Shown here: positions 1 through 13,307 of the stretch, piece after piece
Position numbering within the stretch: position 1 is the stretch's first letter
How the letters are laid out: the number at the start of each line of letters is the position of its first letter
Source: Diospyros lotus
Lineage: Eukaryota > Streptophyta > Magnoliopsida > Ericales > Ebenaceae
DNA: 64,000 bases
Reading direction: 5' to 3'
Assembly (NCBI RefSeq): GCF_014633365.1
Contig: NC_068345.1
Coordinates: 10,672,058-10,736,057 of the forward strand
Position numbers and translations under genes: made by a program
The notes under the pieces: generated by a model
The model's input: only the letters and a program-made list of their open reading frames with translations
The model's database searches: none
Told to the model about the DNA's origin: nothing

Positions 1-1653
1 TCCCCATGCCATCTTCAACGTTATTTGAAATCATATTTTTTTGAGGTTCCAATTTTTGTACGTAAGAATAATAACATGTCATATTGTTGATTTTGTTTGA
101 CTAACAAATATTTTTAAGGTAACTTACTGCTATATGACAACACTAAAGCATGTTGCTGCATCTTTTTTGAGCTTGTTAAAGTGATAGTCACTGTGACTAG
201 GCACACTTCAATCCCTTATTTTAACTTACACATTTACAACTTGAGTGGAAACAGTATTCACGGGCCAATTCCATTCTCGCTTTAAACAGTTACTAGCTTA
301 CAAAAATTGTAAGTATAACCATATATTAGTTTTCACTTCAAAAACTGTTCACCGCCTTGCTATTTTCTTTGTAATTGTGAAATATTAATAACTTTCTTTA
401 TCTACAAAGGCCACTGCGAGTCGCCTAATGGCTTGTTAGTTGTGCAAGAAGTGAGAAGCAACATCATTCTCTATCACCATATATATAGTGGTTTGCACTA
501 ATTTGTTTGTTCTAATTGTTCCTTCTATTTGAATTGCAGGCATGCCTTGGCAAAGAGAGTTGGACAATTGATGCCTCTAAGTGGACTTTTTAGCCTAGTG
601 GTTGCAAGACCTTCTTTAAGAGACTTGTTGTCAAGTTTGTTTGTTAAATAGAATGATTTTCTTTCATTTTAAGTTTTGATTTAGCTCATTTAGTTTATGT
701 GAGTTAGTTTTAGCTTATGTAAGGAGTAGCATATTTGTTTTTGTTTAGATTGTTCAACATCATTAATGTATCCAAAGTAATGATCAATTATCGAGTAATA
801 TTAGTTCTAATTTTTTTTTTCATATATTATGTCGCTCTTATTTGAGTTGTCATTTCCTTATTTGGATTACTTTGTTGCTAATTATTATAGGGCTACAATT
901 CCTAAAAATATTAGGTAATATTAGATTATTGAAAAATATTTCAATTTTGACAAAAAATATTTTTTTCACTTTTTATGATTTTGTGAAAAAGTAATTTCAT
1001 CATTGTTAATATTTTCTTACTAAAAGAATTTTTCACTTGTATGAATTATTGATACAAATATTTTTCTCACTATTGGGACATTAACAAAATTACTTTATCA
1101 CTATTGAATAATTTTGAAAAAAATTGTTTTGTCACTGTTTTTATATTGTTATAAAAATATTTTTCACAATATTAAATGATTGACAAAATTATTTGTCATT
1201 ATAAAATGTGCAACAAATTGTTTGTCAATTTAGCTAATAAGTGACAAAATTTATTTTTTCACATTAAAAATTATGTTAAAAAGTTTTGTCACTATTTAAA
1301 TTGTGACAAAATAATTTTTTTCACAAGATACATTTTGTCACGACAAAACATATGATTTGTATCTAAAATTTTGATTTATTGTGTCCAAATAGTGTATATT
1401 GTGACAAAAATATTTTCTTTTACAACAAAATAATTTGTTATAATAAGGTAGTTTAAGTGACAAAATACTCTTTGTCACAATAAAATTGATGATATTGTGA
1501 CAAAACTCTATTTTGTCACAATATACTTATTAAGACAAGCTTGTTGTGACTAATGTGTGACAAATCAATTTCGTCACAATAAATATGTTGTGACAACTTT
1601 CATAGTTATTGTGACAAAATAATTTATCACATGAAGCTTAATTTCTTGTAGTG
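1..1653. mobile_element. CACTA transposon, right-hand terminal part
   Basis: The segment ends at 1653 in TTTCTTGTAGTG, the reverse complement of the CACTACAAGAAA terminus of plant CACTA (En/Spm) transposons. About 900-1640 is filled with many variants of a TTGTGACAAAAT-type motif in both orientations, the usual subterminal repeat field of such elements. Positions 1-650 contain AT-rich sequence with intron-like stretches and a short possible exon after 540, but no recognisable transposase. The other terminus lies outside the window. At 1654 the sequence changes abruptly to LTR sequence also found at 43993-47188, so this element inserted into that LTR. Confidence 0.75.
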
Positions 1654-4507
1654 GATTTATAATTCATGAATTTATCAATTCAACTTAATATATCATGTCA
1701 CCATATATCACTATGAAAATATGCATAAAGTTTCAATGTCATTATCAATTCTCACAAACTCGCAAGCCATCAATCAATATATGCAAGAGTGCATCATTTT
1801 ATAAAACCTCACAAATAAATATGGAGCCAACCTGCCGGACTATGACTACCTTGTCCTGCGCCAGGTGCTCTAGGATACCCTTTCTCCCTCCGCACAAAAT
1901 AATAGGTGCGCAAAAATATATATATATATATATATATAACATGTACATGTATGCATCATGTATGCATTTTCCAACCACATGTATTTAAATTTTTGTTTCT
2001 GCAATATTCATACTTTCAACATCACTTACCCATACCAGGTATTTTTCCATCATCAGATAAATTCAACATATCTTACTTCATAACGTTACCACATTCAAGA
2101 TGTAATTTATGACATAGAAATGCTTTATGTAATTTATAACACAGGACTAATTTTTGAGAGATACTATTTAATATTAAATCTTGATTACCCAGCTGAGGAG
2201 TATTATAAATTTAATAACTATTTTTCTCATCATATGATTGTTGTGATTTCATTTAACCAGTGACAGTATGCATTTACTTACATTCGTGCTCATAGCTCAA
2301 ATTCATGATTAGTCCCCATACAATCAGAATGACCACACCACGCGAAATTCCTGGTCAAAATAAATCTAAAATTTTTCTAAGGCGAAGGACCAATTAGAAC
2401 ATATTTTTGTAAATATCTTCATTTTGAAAAACCAACTCCCGGTATTTTAATAACTAACATTCATTGTTGTAAGAATGATTTTTAATGAATTTTTCAAAAA
2501 GCAGAAGCTATATATTTCAAGGGTGGTAAAATCGCAAGTTCTTGAGTTAATTTGTACTAAAACCAAAATTCTATCTTTTTATTGTTATGGATTTTGATTT
2601 TTTTGATATTTTTATTGAATCCAAATAGGGGTACTTTCTTATTTACATTTATGTATTAAAGTAAATGAATACTTAAATTAAAGGAATGTAAATTGATGGA
2701 GTGTGAGTAGAGAGCTTGCATTCAAAGGCTTATGGGAAGAGCTCGGGATGAGCTCGCTCGCAAAGGCTTACGAAAAGAGCTTGGGAGAGCTTGCGGTCAA
2801 GGCTTATGGGATGAGGTCAAGAGTTCGCAGCTTATGGAGAGAGAGCTTGAGGTCATGAGTTCGCGGAAAGAACTTGCAGCCAAAGGCTTACGGAGAGAGC
2901 TCGGAAAGAGCTCGCGGAAAGAATTGGAGGGAAGAGCTCGGAAAGAGCTCGCTAGAACAGAAATGAAGCTAAACGTATATATATATATATGTATATATAT
3001 GTGGGTTGGCCTAACAGAACAAGGGCATTCGGAGGACTATTTAAGCATGAATATGGTGGATTAGCTAGGCAGGGCATGGCTCAGATAAGCTTTTCAAATC
3101 AGTGAGAGGTAGCAGCTCGTTACGCATGTATGCATATGTGTTTTTATACGTGGGTCTCATATATAGGTGAACATTATATATTTTCAGTTGAGGTTTTGCT
3201 ATTTGTGCGGGACATCCGAATACCTCAATAGAATCGTTCGAATGAGTGGCAAATGACTTAGCATTTTACATTCCGGTATAGCACATATAAATATAAGAGC
3301 CATTTGGAACAATGACCTCATTCGGATATGATACACACACACACACACATATATATATATACACATTTAACACTGCTTCTTTGGATGCAGAACGAGCAGA
3401 GCTTCTCATCCCCACCTAGCTATATAAAATGCCATTCACGAAGAAAGCTTGGGGGTGAAAACAAACCCCATTTTGAGACTGCAAGGAGACCCACAAAGAG
3501 ATATAGAAACAAAAGGTTGAACACAGTGAGCTAAAATGAACACAATGAGCTAAAATGAGCTAAAATGAACACAACAAACCAACATGTACACATCAATCGT
3601 ATCAGTAGAATAAGATATAGGCTAGCTTGCACAAGGATATAAGAAGATATATAAAAGTACTTGTAGGAATGAAGAGAGAATGAACGAAGGGAACTTGCAG
3701 AAAGTTAAAGAAGAAAGTAAAAATCAAGGAAGCTTGCATTGAAATACAGAATATATATATATATATATATAAGAGAGCTTGCACTGAAAATAAGTGGAAG
3801 TGCGAGAAGAACTTGCCTGATGAAGATAAAATCCAAGAAGAACACCACCAACCTCTTCCACTTAACTTACTTTGCCACAGTAATGAAGAAGGAGAAAAAC
3901 AACTTAACGTAGCAGCAATGAATGAACAACGAAAAAGAAGAAGAATGTTGAATAAGAAGAAATAGTCTAAGAAAGAGAGAGGACAAGAAAAAAGTTGGAC
4001 GCTAGAAATGATACACCAAGGAGGAAATCCTCAGCGTAACAGAGGGGATAAAGGGAGGGCTGCAGGTCTGCCCCTGCATCCCATGAAAAATTACTTGACT
4101 GCCCCTTACCCTAACAACAGTCAAACGAAGGTCCAAGGACACTATTGACATTTGCTGGCCAATTTAATTTATTATGATTTTCTTTTAAAAATTTCAAATC
4201 TCATTTCTCAATTAGACTTAGCTCATGCCGTGGGCCATTCCATGGCCTAACTTACTAGCCCAAATAATTTTCAACATCTAAATCCATTCATAATATAATT
4301 AAAATTCTAAACACAACTCAATAGCCCAATTCATTTGGACTCTTCTCACATTTTTGAATCCCATTTGGATGGGCTACCACATTCTTATTTCCACTTACAC
4401 TTTATTCCATAAAAAAAATATTTTCAATCCTCAATTAATTAAAGAAAAAATTTTGAACCCAAAATAAAATACCCAAAAACGCCTAGACCCCCTAATAGGT
4501 CGTTACA
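1654..4507 (-). mobile_element. Large gypsy-type LTR, partial, interrupted by CACTA
   Basis: Read on the minus strand it starts at 4507 with TGTAACGACC and is a diverged copy of the complete solo LTR at 43993-47188. The opening lines, the GAGCTC-rich minisatellite and the block near 1860-1930 all match in the same order. The copy breaks at 1653/1654, where a CACTA terminus abuts it; the matching break in the other copy is near 46745. The rest of the LTR should lie left of the window. ATAGG at 4508-4512 is the expected target-site duplication, but its partner is not visible. Open frames inside are not genes. Confidence 0.75.
2715..2960. repeat. GAGCTC-rich minisatellite inside LTR
   Basis: Imperfect short repeats built around GAGCTCG, AAAGAGCTTGG and CAAAGGCTTA. 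The same type of field occurs in reverse orientation in the related LTR at about 45310-45545. It produces an apparent charged ORF (2732-3064) that is a repeat artefact. Confidence 0.7.
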
Positions 4508-4642
4508 ATAGGTATGGAATATTAGTGAATAAATATATATATATATATATACATTGACATTGTGTATGTACATACCCCATGAGTGATATGAATTTTATCA
4601 CTCCCTCTGGGTGGTGGGAGATCACCCTAATTTATGGGTATG
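4508..4642 (+). repeat. First unit of a ~120-bp tandem duplication
   Basis: From 4513 the sequence TATGGAATATTAG through the GGTGGTGGGAGATCACCC block recurs at 9374-9487. Removing the solo LTR at 4643-9372 and one GTATG copy makes the two units directly adjacent, so this was a head-to-tail duplication before the LTR inserted. It probably belongs to the 5' non-coding part of the CACTA element ending at 13307, but that is inferred. Confidence 0.7.
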
Positions 4643-7600
4643 TGTAATGATCCGCTCCCACTTACGGGCGCCATCGGTGAGTAATCGACTCGATTAGTCA
4701 CACCACTAACCGACAACTGAAGGGTTGGAGTATGTTTCAATGGGAAACACCCTAGATGGGCACTAGGCTTCATCCTTCCCTTCAATCCACTTGAGTAATC
4801 AATCCCAAACAAATAAGGAAACATAACTGACTGGGACCTGAAACCTGAGTGAGTTTCACCTTTCTTCAGCTCGCCTCATGACAAGCCAAAGATGATCTAG
4901 GCACAAAGCTAGCACATCACCATCCATTGAGTACTGGGGATTTATGGGAACGTACCTTATCGATCCTTACTTGAACTGAACTTGGCTCCACAAACTAAGC
5001 TATAAGCATCAAGCAATCTCACAAACACCTCTCACACTACAGCCTCCCGGTATCATCCTTGCTTGCATCTGGACTTGCATTATCTACAACATGAGGTAAA
5101 ACCTCATGAGTCATAAAGACTCAGTGAGGGTGCAATCCATAAGTAAATGAAGCATGGGAGAGTATGTAATGCAAAATGCAAGGCAAATGGGTAGTCTTCC
5201 ATGCCCTCATAACCTCCATGGGTTAAGGCATCGACCAACCCTTCCCATTACTAGTCCTCCATATGGCCATAGGTACACTAGAACACATATCATGCAAATG
5301 TTGACCATTACACACAACTCATAGAAAAACACTTACAATGCAAGCAAACCCCATCACTTGGGGTCATCCCTTACTGGGCTCGAAGCCTCATCTCTGCCAT
5401 GAAAAAAATGCCTGGCTGAACTCCTAACTCTTATAGGATCATCGACTCCCCGGTCAAACCTAGTTGCAACCACACAACCTAATCATATTAGACATTAATC
5501 CAGGGCTTATATTTTTGCCACACACCGCAAAAATCCACCCATTAACAATCCCAAACAACCCCAACCAATAATAATTCTAAATTATCTAGCTTAATGCAAA
5601 TAACATAAAAAGAAATAATTTATTTACCTTGATCAATCCGGAGGAGAAATCGGGAAAACACCCACCCTGCGTTGCCTTCTAAGCTGCCACCTCACACCCA
5701 AATTCCCATCTTCGAGCCTCTAGCACGCTCCTCGATCTCCAATTTAATTTCCAGAATTTTCTAGAATTCTTGGCTATTTTTCCCCTAATTTCTCCATTTT
5801 TCATTATTTTATATTTTTTTCTTTTTATTTTATTTTCTTTCTTTTCCTCATTTCTCCTTCTTCTTCGCGGCTTCTTCTTCCTTTGCAACTCCTGCACGCG
5901 AACAGGGTATCGCGGCCACTGCCACCTAGCCCTTTCGCCAGCCGCCATTTACCATGGATGCTGCCTTAGCCATGGTGTCGCATCGCCCAACTGCAACAAC
6001 CGCGGCTGCTTCCAGCCACATTGTGGTCGCCTCCGACCACCTGTAATACCAAAGAACTTTAGGTTATTATTTTAAAAGAAAAATAGAAATTTGGGAAAAA
6101 TTGGTATTTGAAAAAGCTCGAAAAATATATCGAATCAGCTAAAAGGAGTACCCTAAAGATTAAATGTCTGAGGAAATAGGAATGTTTCTAACGAGCATCT
6201 CGAGAAATGATTTTTAACATCAAGAGAAATCGGATCAGAGACAATTTTCAGTACAACTTTGGATTACGCTAAAAAACTAAAATATCGCAAGGGGCTTCTG
6301 AAAAGTGAACAAAACCTTGAGGGGGTTCATATTCGGTATGTAACTCAACCCTTCAGCGGTTTCAGGAAGAAACAAAAAGGTTTACGATCAAAATAAAGAT
6401 TCGGGCCTAAGTTCAGTTTTTTGAAATTGCCAGAGGGAGGTCGAAATGATGTATTTCCTAGAATCTCGAGGGTTAAATGAGAAATTTAGAATGTAAGGGT
6501 CTCAACAGTAATGTTGGAAAACCCAGGGGCCTTGTGAAAAGAGCGAAAATGCAATTAAAGAATGAGAGGTGGGTGAAAGTGTAATTTTCGAAAGAGCTTG
6601 GAAGCCATGGCCGACCAAGCTCTATCCTATCACCGAATTCGACCATGGCAGGCCCGAGAAAGTGGCAAGGGACCTTGGGGCAAGGCCCTAGAACCAATCT
6701 TAGCCATCAATCAGCCTTGGAATGGCCAAAAATGGACAAACTTTTTGACCGAAAGTGGCCAAAAACTTGATCATTTAAAGCAAGCTTTTGAGTTGCTTTC
6801 GGTGGGTTTTGGGTGGATCTAAGGCTTAAGGAGACACTAGTGTCTTTGGTTGAAGCGAAAGTTGGCATTTTAGGGCTCAATTTTCGCCTATAAATAGAGC
6901 TCAAAGAAGCCAAAATTTTTAGAAGTTGGAAGCTCAAATCGAAGGCATTTTTGAACAAATTGAGAGCTAAGGATAGAGGGCTTTTGTTACCCAAGAGTAG
7001 TAGATAATTTCTGGAGCATTTGGTGAGGACAGAGCAGAAACGAAGGAGATTTGAGGCCTCGCCAGAAACCTAGGCAGACCACCTGGCCGAGAGTTCGAGC
7101 TCTCTGTTAAGCCGCTTCCCGACCTCCTTTCAAGCCGATTCAGGTACCATTAGGATCGATTAAGCCTGTAGATTGTCAAGGTGTAAAAATCCCAATTTTT
7201 CGGTATGCCTTCGTCGGAGAACACGACTAGTGCGTGGGCTTCACGCGCCAGTCTCACTCGCCCTATCACGTACTGATGCGTGCGAGCTTATATTTTTCTG
7301 TAACTTTTTTTAGAATGTTTAGAAAAATATTTTAGGATTTAACATGGAAAAGATTTGGAAAAATATCTAAGTAGGTATTTATTTTGGATTATTAGAGAAT
7401 AATTGGAGAAACAAAGAGAAAAAATGCAAGAAAATTAAGAAAAAATAGTTTTTTTGGGACTTGAGGTGAAACAATTGGCTCAAATTTTGAAGTTTGGCAT
7501 GAAAATCAAGGCAGGTGCATGCTTTTCAAGATAACCCAAACTTTGTGAAAGGTGAGTGGTTTTGTCCCTATAACCCATATACGATATGATTACCTTTCTA

Positions 7601-9372
7601 TGCATGATATTTATGTATGTTATGATCATTTTTGTCATATTTGTTCGTATACTATTGCATGGGAAGTTGTGATGTATGCATGACAATATATTATTATCAT
7701 ATTGAAACTCGTGGAGGGGATTGGGATGTCACCCTAAGACTGTAGTCATAATTCTCCAAGGGTAATTGATGGAACAATGTTAGGCTTATCCTGCAGAGGT
7801 TTGGGATTTTGCCTAGGGTTTCGTGTCGGGCTGATGGGCCAGGAAAGTTACACTAGGGTATCTGATTATAAATGTCCACACATCATTCATTCATTCATGC
7901 TTATATAACATTCACTTAGAAGATTTCATCTTCTAATATTGGACTATGTCCTTAGAATATTCCACGTTTTAGGTGAGACAAGCGGCCAGAATGGCAAGGA
8001 AGTGATCGAGGCATGAGCTTGATGAAAATTTTGTGGGCCCCATGCAGGGCTATGACTATCTATTACATTCGGTTGTATTGTTTAGGTTTTAACAATATTT
8101 GTAATGTTATGTTGAGTGAACGACGTGTATGTACTCACATATGTTATGTTTTTGAGGTTTCTTACATGTTCTGATCTTGCTTCTGCTTATGTTTAAAGTG
8201 TATCATTCATTCGCTATGTTTGGGAGTGTTAATTTATAAAGGTTATGTTGAGGATTTATCTTTGGTTTATGTTTGATGTATATATATATATATAAAAAAA
8301 AATCCTAGCATATATTAATGCCCTGGAAGGCGGGGTGTTACATCACCAGCTTGCTTCGCCAGCCACCGCAACCAGCCTCCACCAGCCGCACCTCCCCACT
8401 ACTGCTCGCTCTGTGTCTGCCATGGCCGCGCTTGCAACTCGAGCTCGCTGCCATGGTCGCTTGGGAGCTTGCGGCTACCTCCACGACCACCATCGTGGGC
8501 CACTGCCTCAGTCGACCTTTGCTTGCTGGCTGCCCGAGCTTTGCTTCCATTCGGCCATCAAACGCCATCCATGGCCACTGCCTCATCTGGCGAGCCTTTG
8601 GCCTGCCCTCCTTCTCTCAAACTCTCTCATCTCCCGAGCCCTTATTTCTCTCGTGATCTCACTCTCCTCTGCTTTAGCTCTTGGCCAAATGCCTCCATCA
8701 AATATAAAAATCAGATTCAAATTAAGAGAAATGGGGCATTGAAGATGGCTTAGCCTCCCAGCTCGTGCCTATATATATATATATATATATACACATAATT
8801 TCACTTTTAATCCCTCTATTTTCTCAATAATATCACTTGAGGGTTTTAATAATTCCACTTGGAGATCTACTAATTACACTTGGGCCCTCTAAAGGTTTTA
8901 ATAATTATCATTAAATCACACAAAACTTGATTTCTTAAAAAAAATTAATTACCGACATTTACTCAGGAATATCAATTTCATCCTTACGGCTGCACAAGAC
9001 CTTTATGCCACCCGTAAAAGCTTCAGGGTTGCCTCACTGGCAAAAATGGACCACCCCTAGGGTCCCCTCAACTTCCTAAAGGTCCCCTGCAACCATTCGG
9101 TACTGGCACCCATTCGGGCTTATACATAATTTATTCCAAAAATTATTCCCAGTATGACTGCTTACAGCGCCATTAGCCTCACCTCGACACGTTCGCCAAT
9201 CACATGCCCTCTCTCCTAGACATCTAAGTCCTAGGGCATTCATTACCGTCGATTCGGTAATTTATTAATTAATTTTTTGAAATTGACCTTTAGGCTTCCC
9301 GAACCACCCAAGGTCCTTTCAAAATCACTGAAAATTATTTATTTCCAATACCATGTAATACGGGGTATTACA
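4643..9372 (-). mobile_element. Solo LTR (gypsy type) with nested LTR
   Basis: On the minus strand the element begins at 9372 with TGTAATACCCCG and ends at 4643 with ATTACA. It is bounded by a perfect 5-bp target-site duplication, GTATG, at 4638-4642 and 9373-9377. No protein-coding, primer-binding or polypurine features are present, so this is a solo LTR. Without the nested insertion at 6042-8342 it is about 2.4 kb. The GC-rich part (5860-6041 joined to 8343-8650) gives overlapping spurious ORFs; TA-rich runs occur near 8770. Confidence 0.85.
6042..8342 (+). mobile_element. Nested solo LTR
   Basis: It starts TGTAATACC at 6042 and ends GGTGTTACA at 8342. The flanks CCACC (6037-6041) and TCACC (8343-8347) match at four of five positions, compatible with an aged target-site duplication. 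The flanking GC-rich sequence reads continuously when the 2.3-kb segment is removed. No internal coding domains are recognisable. Confidence 0.75.
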
Positions 9373-9643
9373 GTATGGAATATTAGTGAATATATATATG
9401 TACATTGACATTGTGTATGTACATATCCCGTGAGTGATGGGGATTTTATCACTCCCTCCAGGTGGTGGGAGATCACCCTAATTTATGTGTTTATTTGTCC
9501 ATTATATTTAGATTGTCTAATGGATGTTTAACAACTTTTATAAATTTTATGTTAAACTTGTACCTTACATTTGTTGTAGTTACCTTTATTAGTTTTTTGA
9601 ATAGGAATATTAATTTTTTTATTAATGTTTATTTTTAATTAGT
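9373..9643 (+). repeat. Second tandem unit and leader of CACTA transposase
   Basis: 9374-9487 is the second copy of the unit at 4513-4637. The remaining 150 bases are AT-rich leader sequence upstream of the TNP2-like ATG at 9644. No CACTA 5' terminus is visible here. Confidence 0.6.
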
Positions 9644-10617
9644 GTGATGGATAGGAGTTGGATGCAATTGGATGACAGACTTTGTGATCAATACTTGAAT
9701 GGAGTTAATGATTTTCTTGAATTCGTGTTCAGAAATCCACGCATAGATGGAAAAATTCGATGTCCTTGTGTGCAATGTAACAATACATATTTTTTTGGTC
9801 AAGATGGTGTCAAGTTTCATCTAGTTAGGTATGGAATAGTTAAGAATTACGTTAATTTGTACTACCACGAGGAAGAGGTATTGGTTGAGGTAGAGATTAG
9901 TGATGAGGATGATGATAACAATAATAATGACGGTATGCGTCCTATGTTGGAAGAAGCCTTTGGGATGCCAGGTGTTAATATTGATATGGGTCACTATTCA
10001 TCCAATGAGAATGAGCCGAACTCGAGTGCAAATTTTTTTTATGGATTATTGCATGATGCTAAACAACCTCTATTTCCAAGATGCACCCATGTGTCGAAGC
10101 TTTCGTTTCTTGTGAAACTGTTGCATTTGAAATGTTCAAGTGCGTGGAGTAACAATTCATTCAACATGCTACTTGAGATAATAAGAACTACATTTCCAGT
10201 GAGTGAAACTATCCCATCTTCTTATTATGAAGCTAGGAAATTAATTTGAGCTTTAGGACTTGATTATGAAATGATAGATGCATGCCCAAATGATTGCATA
10301 CTTTTTCAAAAAGAATATGCAAATTGTCATGAATGTGTGAAATATGGTGCTCCTAGGTGGAATTTAGTGGTAAGAAAAAGAGATGTAACTGGGAAAAAGG
10401 TACCTACAAAAACCTGAGGTATTTTCCATTGACCCCAAAGCTTCAGAGGCTATATATGTCATCCAAAATAGCTTCAGATATGCGATGGCACGAAGATAAA
10501 CGGGTTAAGGATGGGTAACTACGTCATCCAGCTGATTATGAAGCTTGGAAAAAGTTAGATGGGCATTATCCTTCATTTTCAATTGAATCTCGTAATGTTC
10601 AACCCAAGATGCAGATC
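9644..10617 (+). pseudogene. CACTA TNP2-like transposase, N-terminal remnant
   Basis: The ATG at 9644 opens a 201-codon frame starting MDRSWMQLDDR, the plant 'transposase-associated' N-terminal domain, with a CPCVQC zinc-type motif around residues 46-51 and an acidic stretch near residues 85-95. The frame meets TGA at 10247-10249. The same frame then continues with CPNDCILF (near 10290), and after a frameshift around 10415 the LRYFPLTPKLQRL block and an RHPADYEAW block (10520-10550) follow. These are successive parts of the TNP2 family. The catalytic core that should follow is absent: after about 10617 the sequence passes to non-coding DNA and then to the second gene. It is broken by stop, frameshift and internal deletion, so the element could not supply TNP2 itself. 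Confidence 0.85.
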
Positions 10618-10918
10618 TAAATGACTGTAAGTTTTCATGCCATAGAAGTGACATTCAGCTAGAGATTGCATTTGAAGAAGGGACATCAAGATAACGAAGG
10701 AAAAGAATGTATCCTTCAGTTAAGGGAAAGAAAAAGACTAGAGGAAGAAGGTAACAATAACCAGTTTTAAGTGATGATAATTGATTGTATATGTCTTGCT
10801 TGCTTAGTTTTGATATGTTTCTCTTTTTTTTTTTCCCTTTATTTTTCTAAGGCTTAGTGTATTTCAATGTTTCTTTTTTCTGTAGTCACTTTCTATATAT
10901 AAGTCTATGTTGTAGCCA

Positions 10919-12465
10919 ATGGAGGATATAATTGAAACTAATGAACAAAATCTCGTCACACCGCCTAATTTTGATCCATTTACAAGACAAACTTGGGCTA
11001 GTAAGAAATAATTAGCTATGTTTTAATAGTTTGGTTTTTTCATCTGTAAAATAATAAAATAATTATTAGTTTTTATTTATCATATATTTATTGTATAGGA
11101 TCATCATCATCTAATGCAAAAAAAAAAGAGGTCGAGGGAAAACAAAGAATAAAATACTAACATCTTTGGCTCTTGGTCAAAAATTGCCATTGGAATTCAA
11201 TAATTATGGTCAAGCCATTAGATCAAATGCTAATGTGTTTGCAAGTCATATTGGCAAGATTATTAAAGAATGTAAAGATGCACCAATTTCTTACAAGCAT
11301 TGGGAAGATGTTCCACAAGACAATAAGAATAAAATGTATTCTTATGTACTGGTAAGATTAGTAATTATTCTATATTATACTTATATGATATTGTATTAAA
11401 TCGTTCTTCATGACTTATAACATTTCAAACAACTTTTTCTTTTAACTTGTGTAGGAGAAATTTGAATTTAAAGAAAACGGAATAAGAAAAAATTGGATCT
11501 TTAGAAAGATGGGAAAGGGCTTCTGCAAACCATAGATATAGGTTGAAGGCTGACTATTATGATGCATATGACAATGATGATGATCGAAATAAGTTTGCTC
11601 CAGTAACAGTCGACCAAGGATAATGGAGACAATTTGTCACTTGGTTGAGCTCACATGAGTTTCAGTTATTCTATACCCTTTACTTTTTTTATGCACAAGT
11701 TATTTTAATTATTTAAAACATGATTATTGTATTTGGTCTTACATATAGGTTGCTTGTGCTCATAATAATTCTAATCGGTCAAAGCAAACAATGACTAAAA
11801 CTACAGACATTAGAAGTTTTGCTCGAGTTAGAGCTGAACAGGTATAATTTAAATCATTTATACATCTTTCTCATTACATTTTTTTCTTGTTGTTGATTAA
11901 CCTGTTTATTTAATATAGGCTGAAATATTAGGACACGAACTGTCTACATGAGAAATGTTCAAGGTGACACACAAGAAAAAAGAAGGGTTAATGGTTGATT
12001 CCATGTCAAAAGAAATAGTGGTAAATTTTATTTTAAGCAGTTTATGTTATTATTGTGATATATATTTTAGTTTCATATTACAACATATCTATTTTATTTA
12101 TTATTAAATTTCAAGACAAAATTCAATCTTTAGTAACTCAAAGGGTTGAGGAAGAACCTTCTCAAGCTATTGATGAAAATGAAATTTTTTCTAAAGTAAT
12201 GAGAAGAGAAAGACATGGACGTGTTCATGGATATGGATTCAGACCAACTCCTTCTATCCTTGGAAAGATTCCATCTCGTCATGAGCTCATTGCAGAACTA
12301 GAACAAATGCGATAACATAATAATGGTTTGAAAAATGAAATGCAACTTTTGAAAGTGAAAAATGAAGCGTTGTCGACAAAATTGGATCAAGTTAAAGAAA
12401 GGAAATTAATTTTTGAAGCTTTTATGGAAGATGTTAGGGCAAGAAGGATTAGAAATAACAATTGA
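10919..12465 (+). pseudogene. CACTA second gene (TNPA / Transposase_24-like), degenerate
   Basis: Exon-like blocks separated by AT-rich introns encode the plant En/Spm second-gene family: an N-terminal piece from ATG 10919, a block at 11100-11355 containing QAIRSNANVFASHIGK and SYKHWEDVP, a block near 11760-11840 with AHNNSNRSKQ, and a C-terminal block (12110-12465) with the GRVHGYGFRPTPS motif and a coiled-coil-like tail. Family members bind subterminal repeats and assist TNP2. Several blocks contain stops (near 11008, 11535, 11622 and 12313), so the gene is broken. Exon borders such as the GT after 11348 and the AG before 11455 fit normal splicing. Confidence 0.8.
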
Positions 12466-13307
12466 CTAAATTTAATTGCTTGACTAGATATATACTCAAA
12501 TGTAAATGTAAAGTGCTAGATGTCTTTTTTTTATGACAATGTGAATGTAAATTGCTAGATGTTTTTTTTTTTTATGACAATGTAAATGTAAAGTGCTAGT
12601 CAATTATTAATTAACTAGAGTTGTTTGCTTAATTGACATTAAGTTTTAAATTGGTGTTCTAAAGTTTCTTAATGATTAGAATGGTGTTTATTTTAGATGC
12701 AATGTATTAAATTAATAGGGTTTAAAATATAGAAAAACAAGTTGTGGGTTGTAGGAAAATTTTATAAAAATCACTTTTTGTGGCGGCCAACAAAAAATGG
12801 TCACTAAAAATGTCTTCTTTTGTAGCGGCCATGACTCTCACTAAAAGTATCTGTCAAACACTTTTTACCGCAACCAATATAATGTGGTTACTAAAAAATG
12901 TTCATTTTGTGGTAGCTAAAACTATCACTAAAATCTTATCATTTATGACAACCGGCAAAGCCGTCGCAAAAAATTCATTACTTGTGACAACAGTGGCCCT
13001 CATAAAAGAAAATTAACAGTGAAAGTCACTAGTGGTCGTCACTGAAGAGTGATTACTTGTGACGGCCATGACCGTCACAAAAAATGACATTAGTGGCGGA
13101 GGACTGTGGTTGGCACTAAAATAATTTTTGTGATCGTCACATTCGGCCACCACTAAAAGGGTATTTTTAGTGATGGTCAGCCAATAATTGCCACTAATAC
13201 TATTTGTGATAGACTTTTTAGTGACAACTTGTGGCGACCAATTCGGCGGCGACTAAAACTTTTAGTGACGGTCTTGGCCACCACTAGAAGTCAAAATTCT
13301 TGTAGTG
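12466..13307 (+). repeat. CACTA 3' untranslated and subterminal repeat field
   Basis: 12466-12770 is AT-rich with an imperfect direct repeat around ATGTAAATGTAAAGTGCTAG. From about 12775 to 13290 there are many direct and inverted variants of GTGGCGGCCA / TGGTCACTAAAA / TTAGTGACGG, ending in TTCTTGTAGTG at 13307. These are the expected binding sites for the element's own TNPA-type protein. Confidence 0.8.

Larger units (their letters stand above)
9491..13307 (+). mobile_element. CACTA (En/Spm) element, 3' part with both gene remnants
   Basis: The segment carries a TNP2-type transposase start, a TNPA-type gene remnant and a field of subterminal repeats, and ends with ATTCTTGTAGTG at 13307. 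Gene order and terminus agree with a + strand CACTA element. The 5' terminus was not found; if the tandem units at 4513 and 9374 belong to the element, its left end lies beyond 4507. Flanking sequence from 13308 is LTR, so the element inserted into an LTR. Confidence 0.8.

Noticed and set aside
2732..3064. 110-codon charged ORF
   Set aside because: It is a translation of the GAGCTC-rich minisatellite within an LTR; no domain, and the related LTR has a different frame content.
5679..6075. Overlapping Lys/Arg-rich and Phe/Leu-rich ORFs
   Set aside because: Complementary readings of a pyrimidine-rich tract and GC-rich LTR sequence interrupted by an LTR at 6042.
8318..8753. Four overlapping ORFs in a GC-rich stretch
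   Set aside because: All frames are open because of GC-rich composition; the stretch is the continuation of LTR sequence from before 6042.
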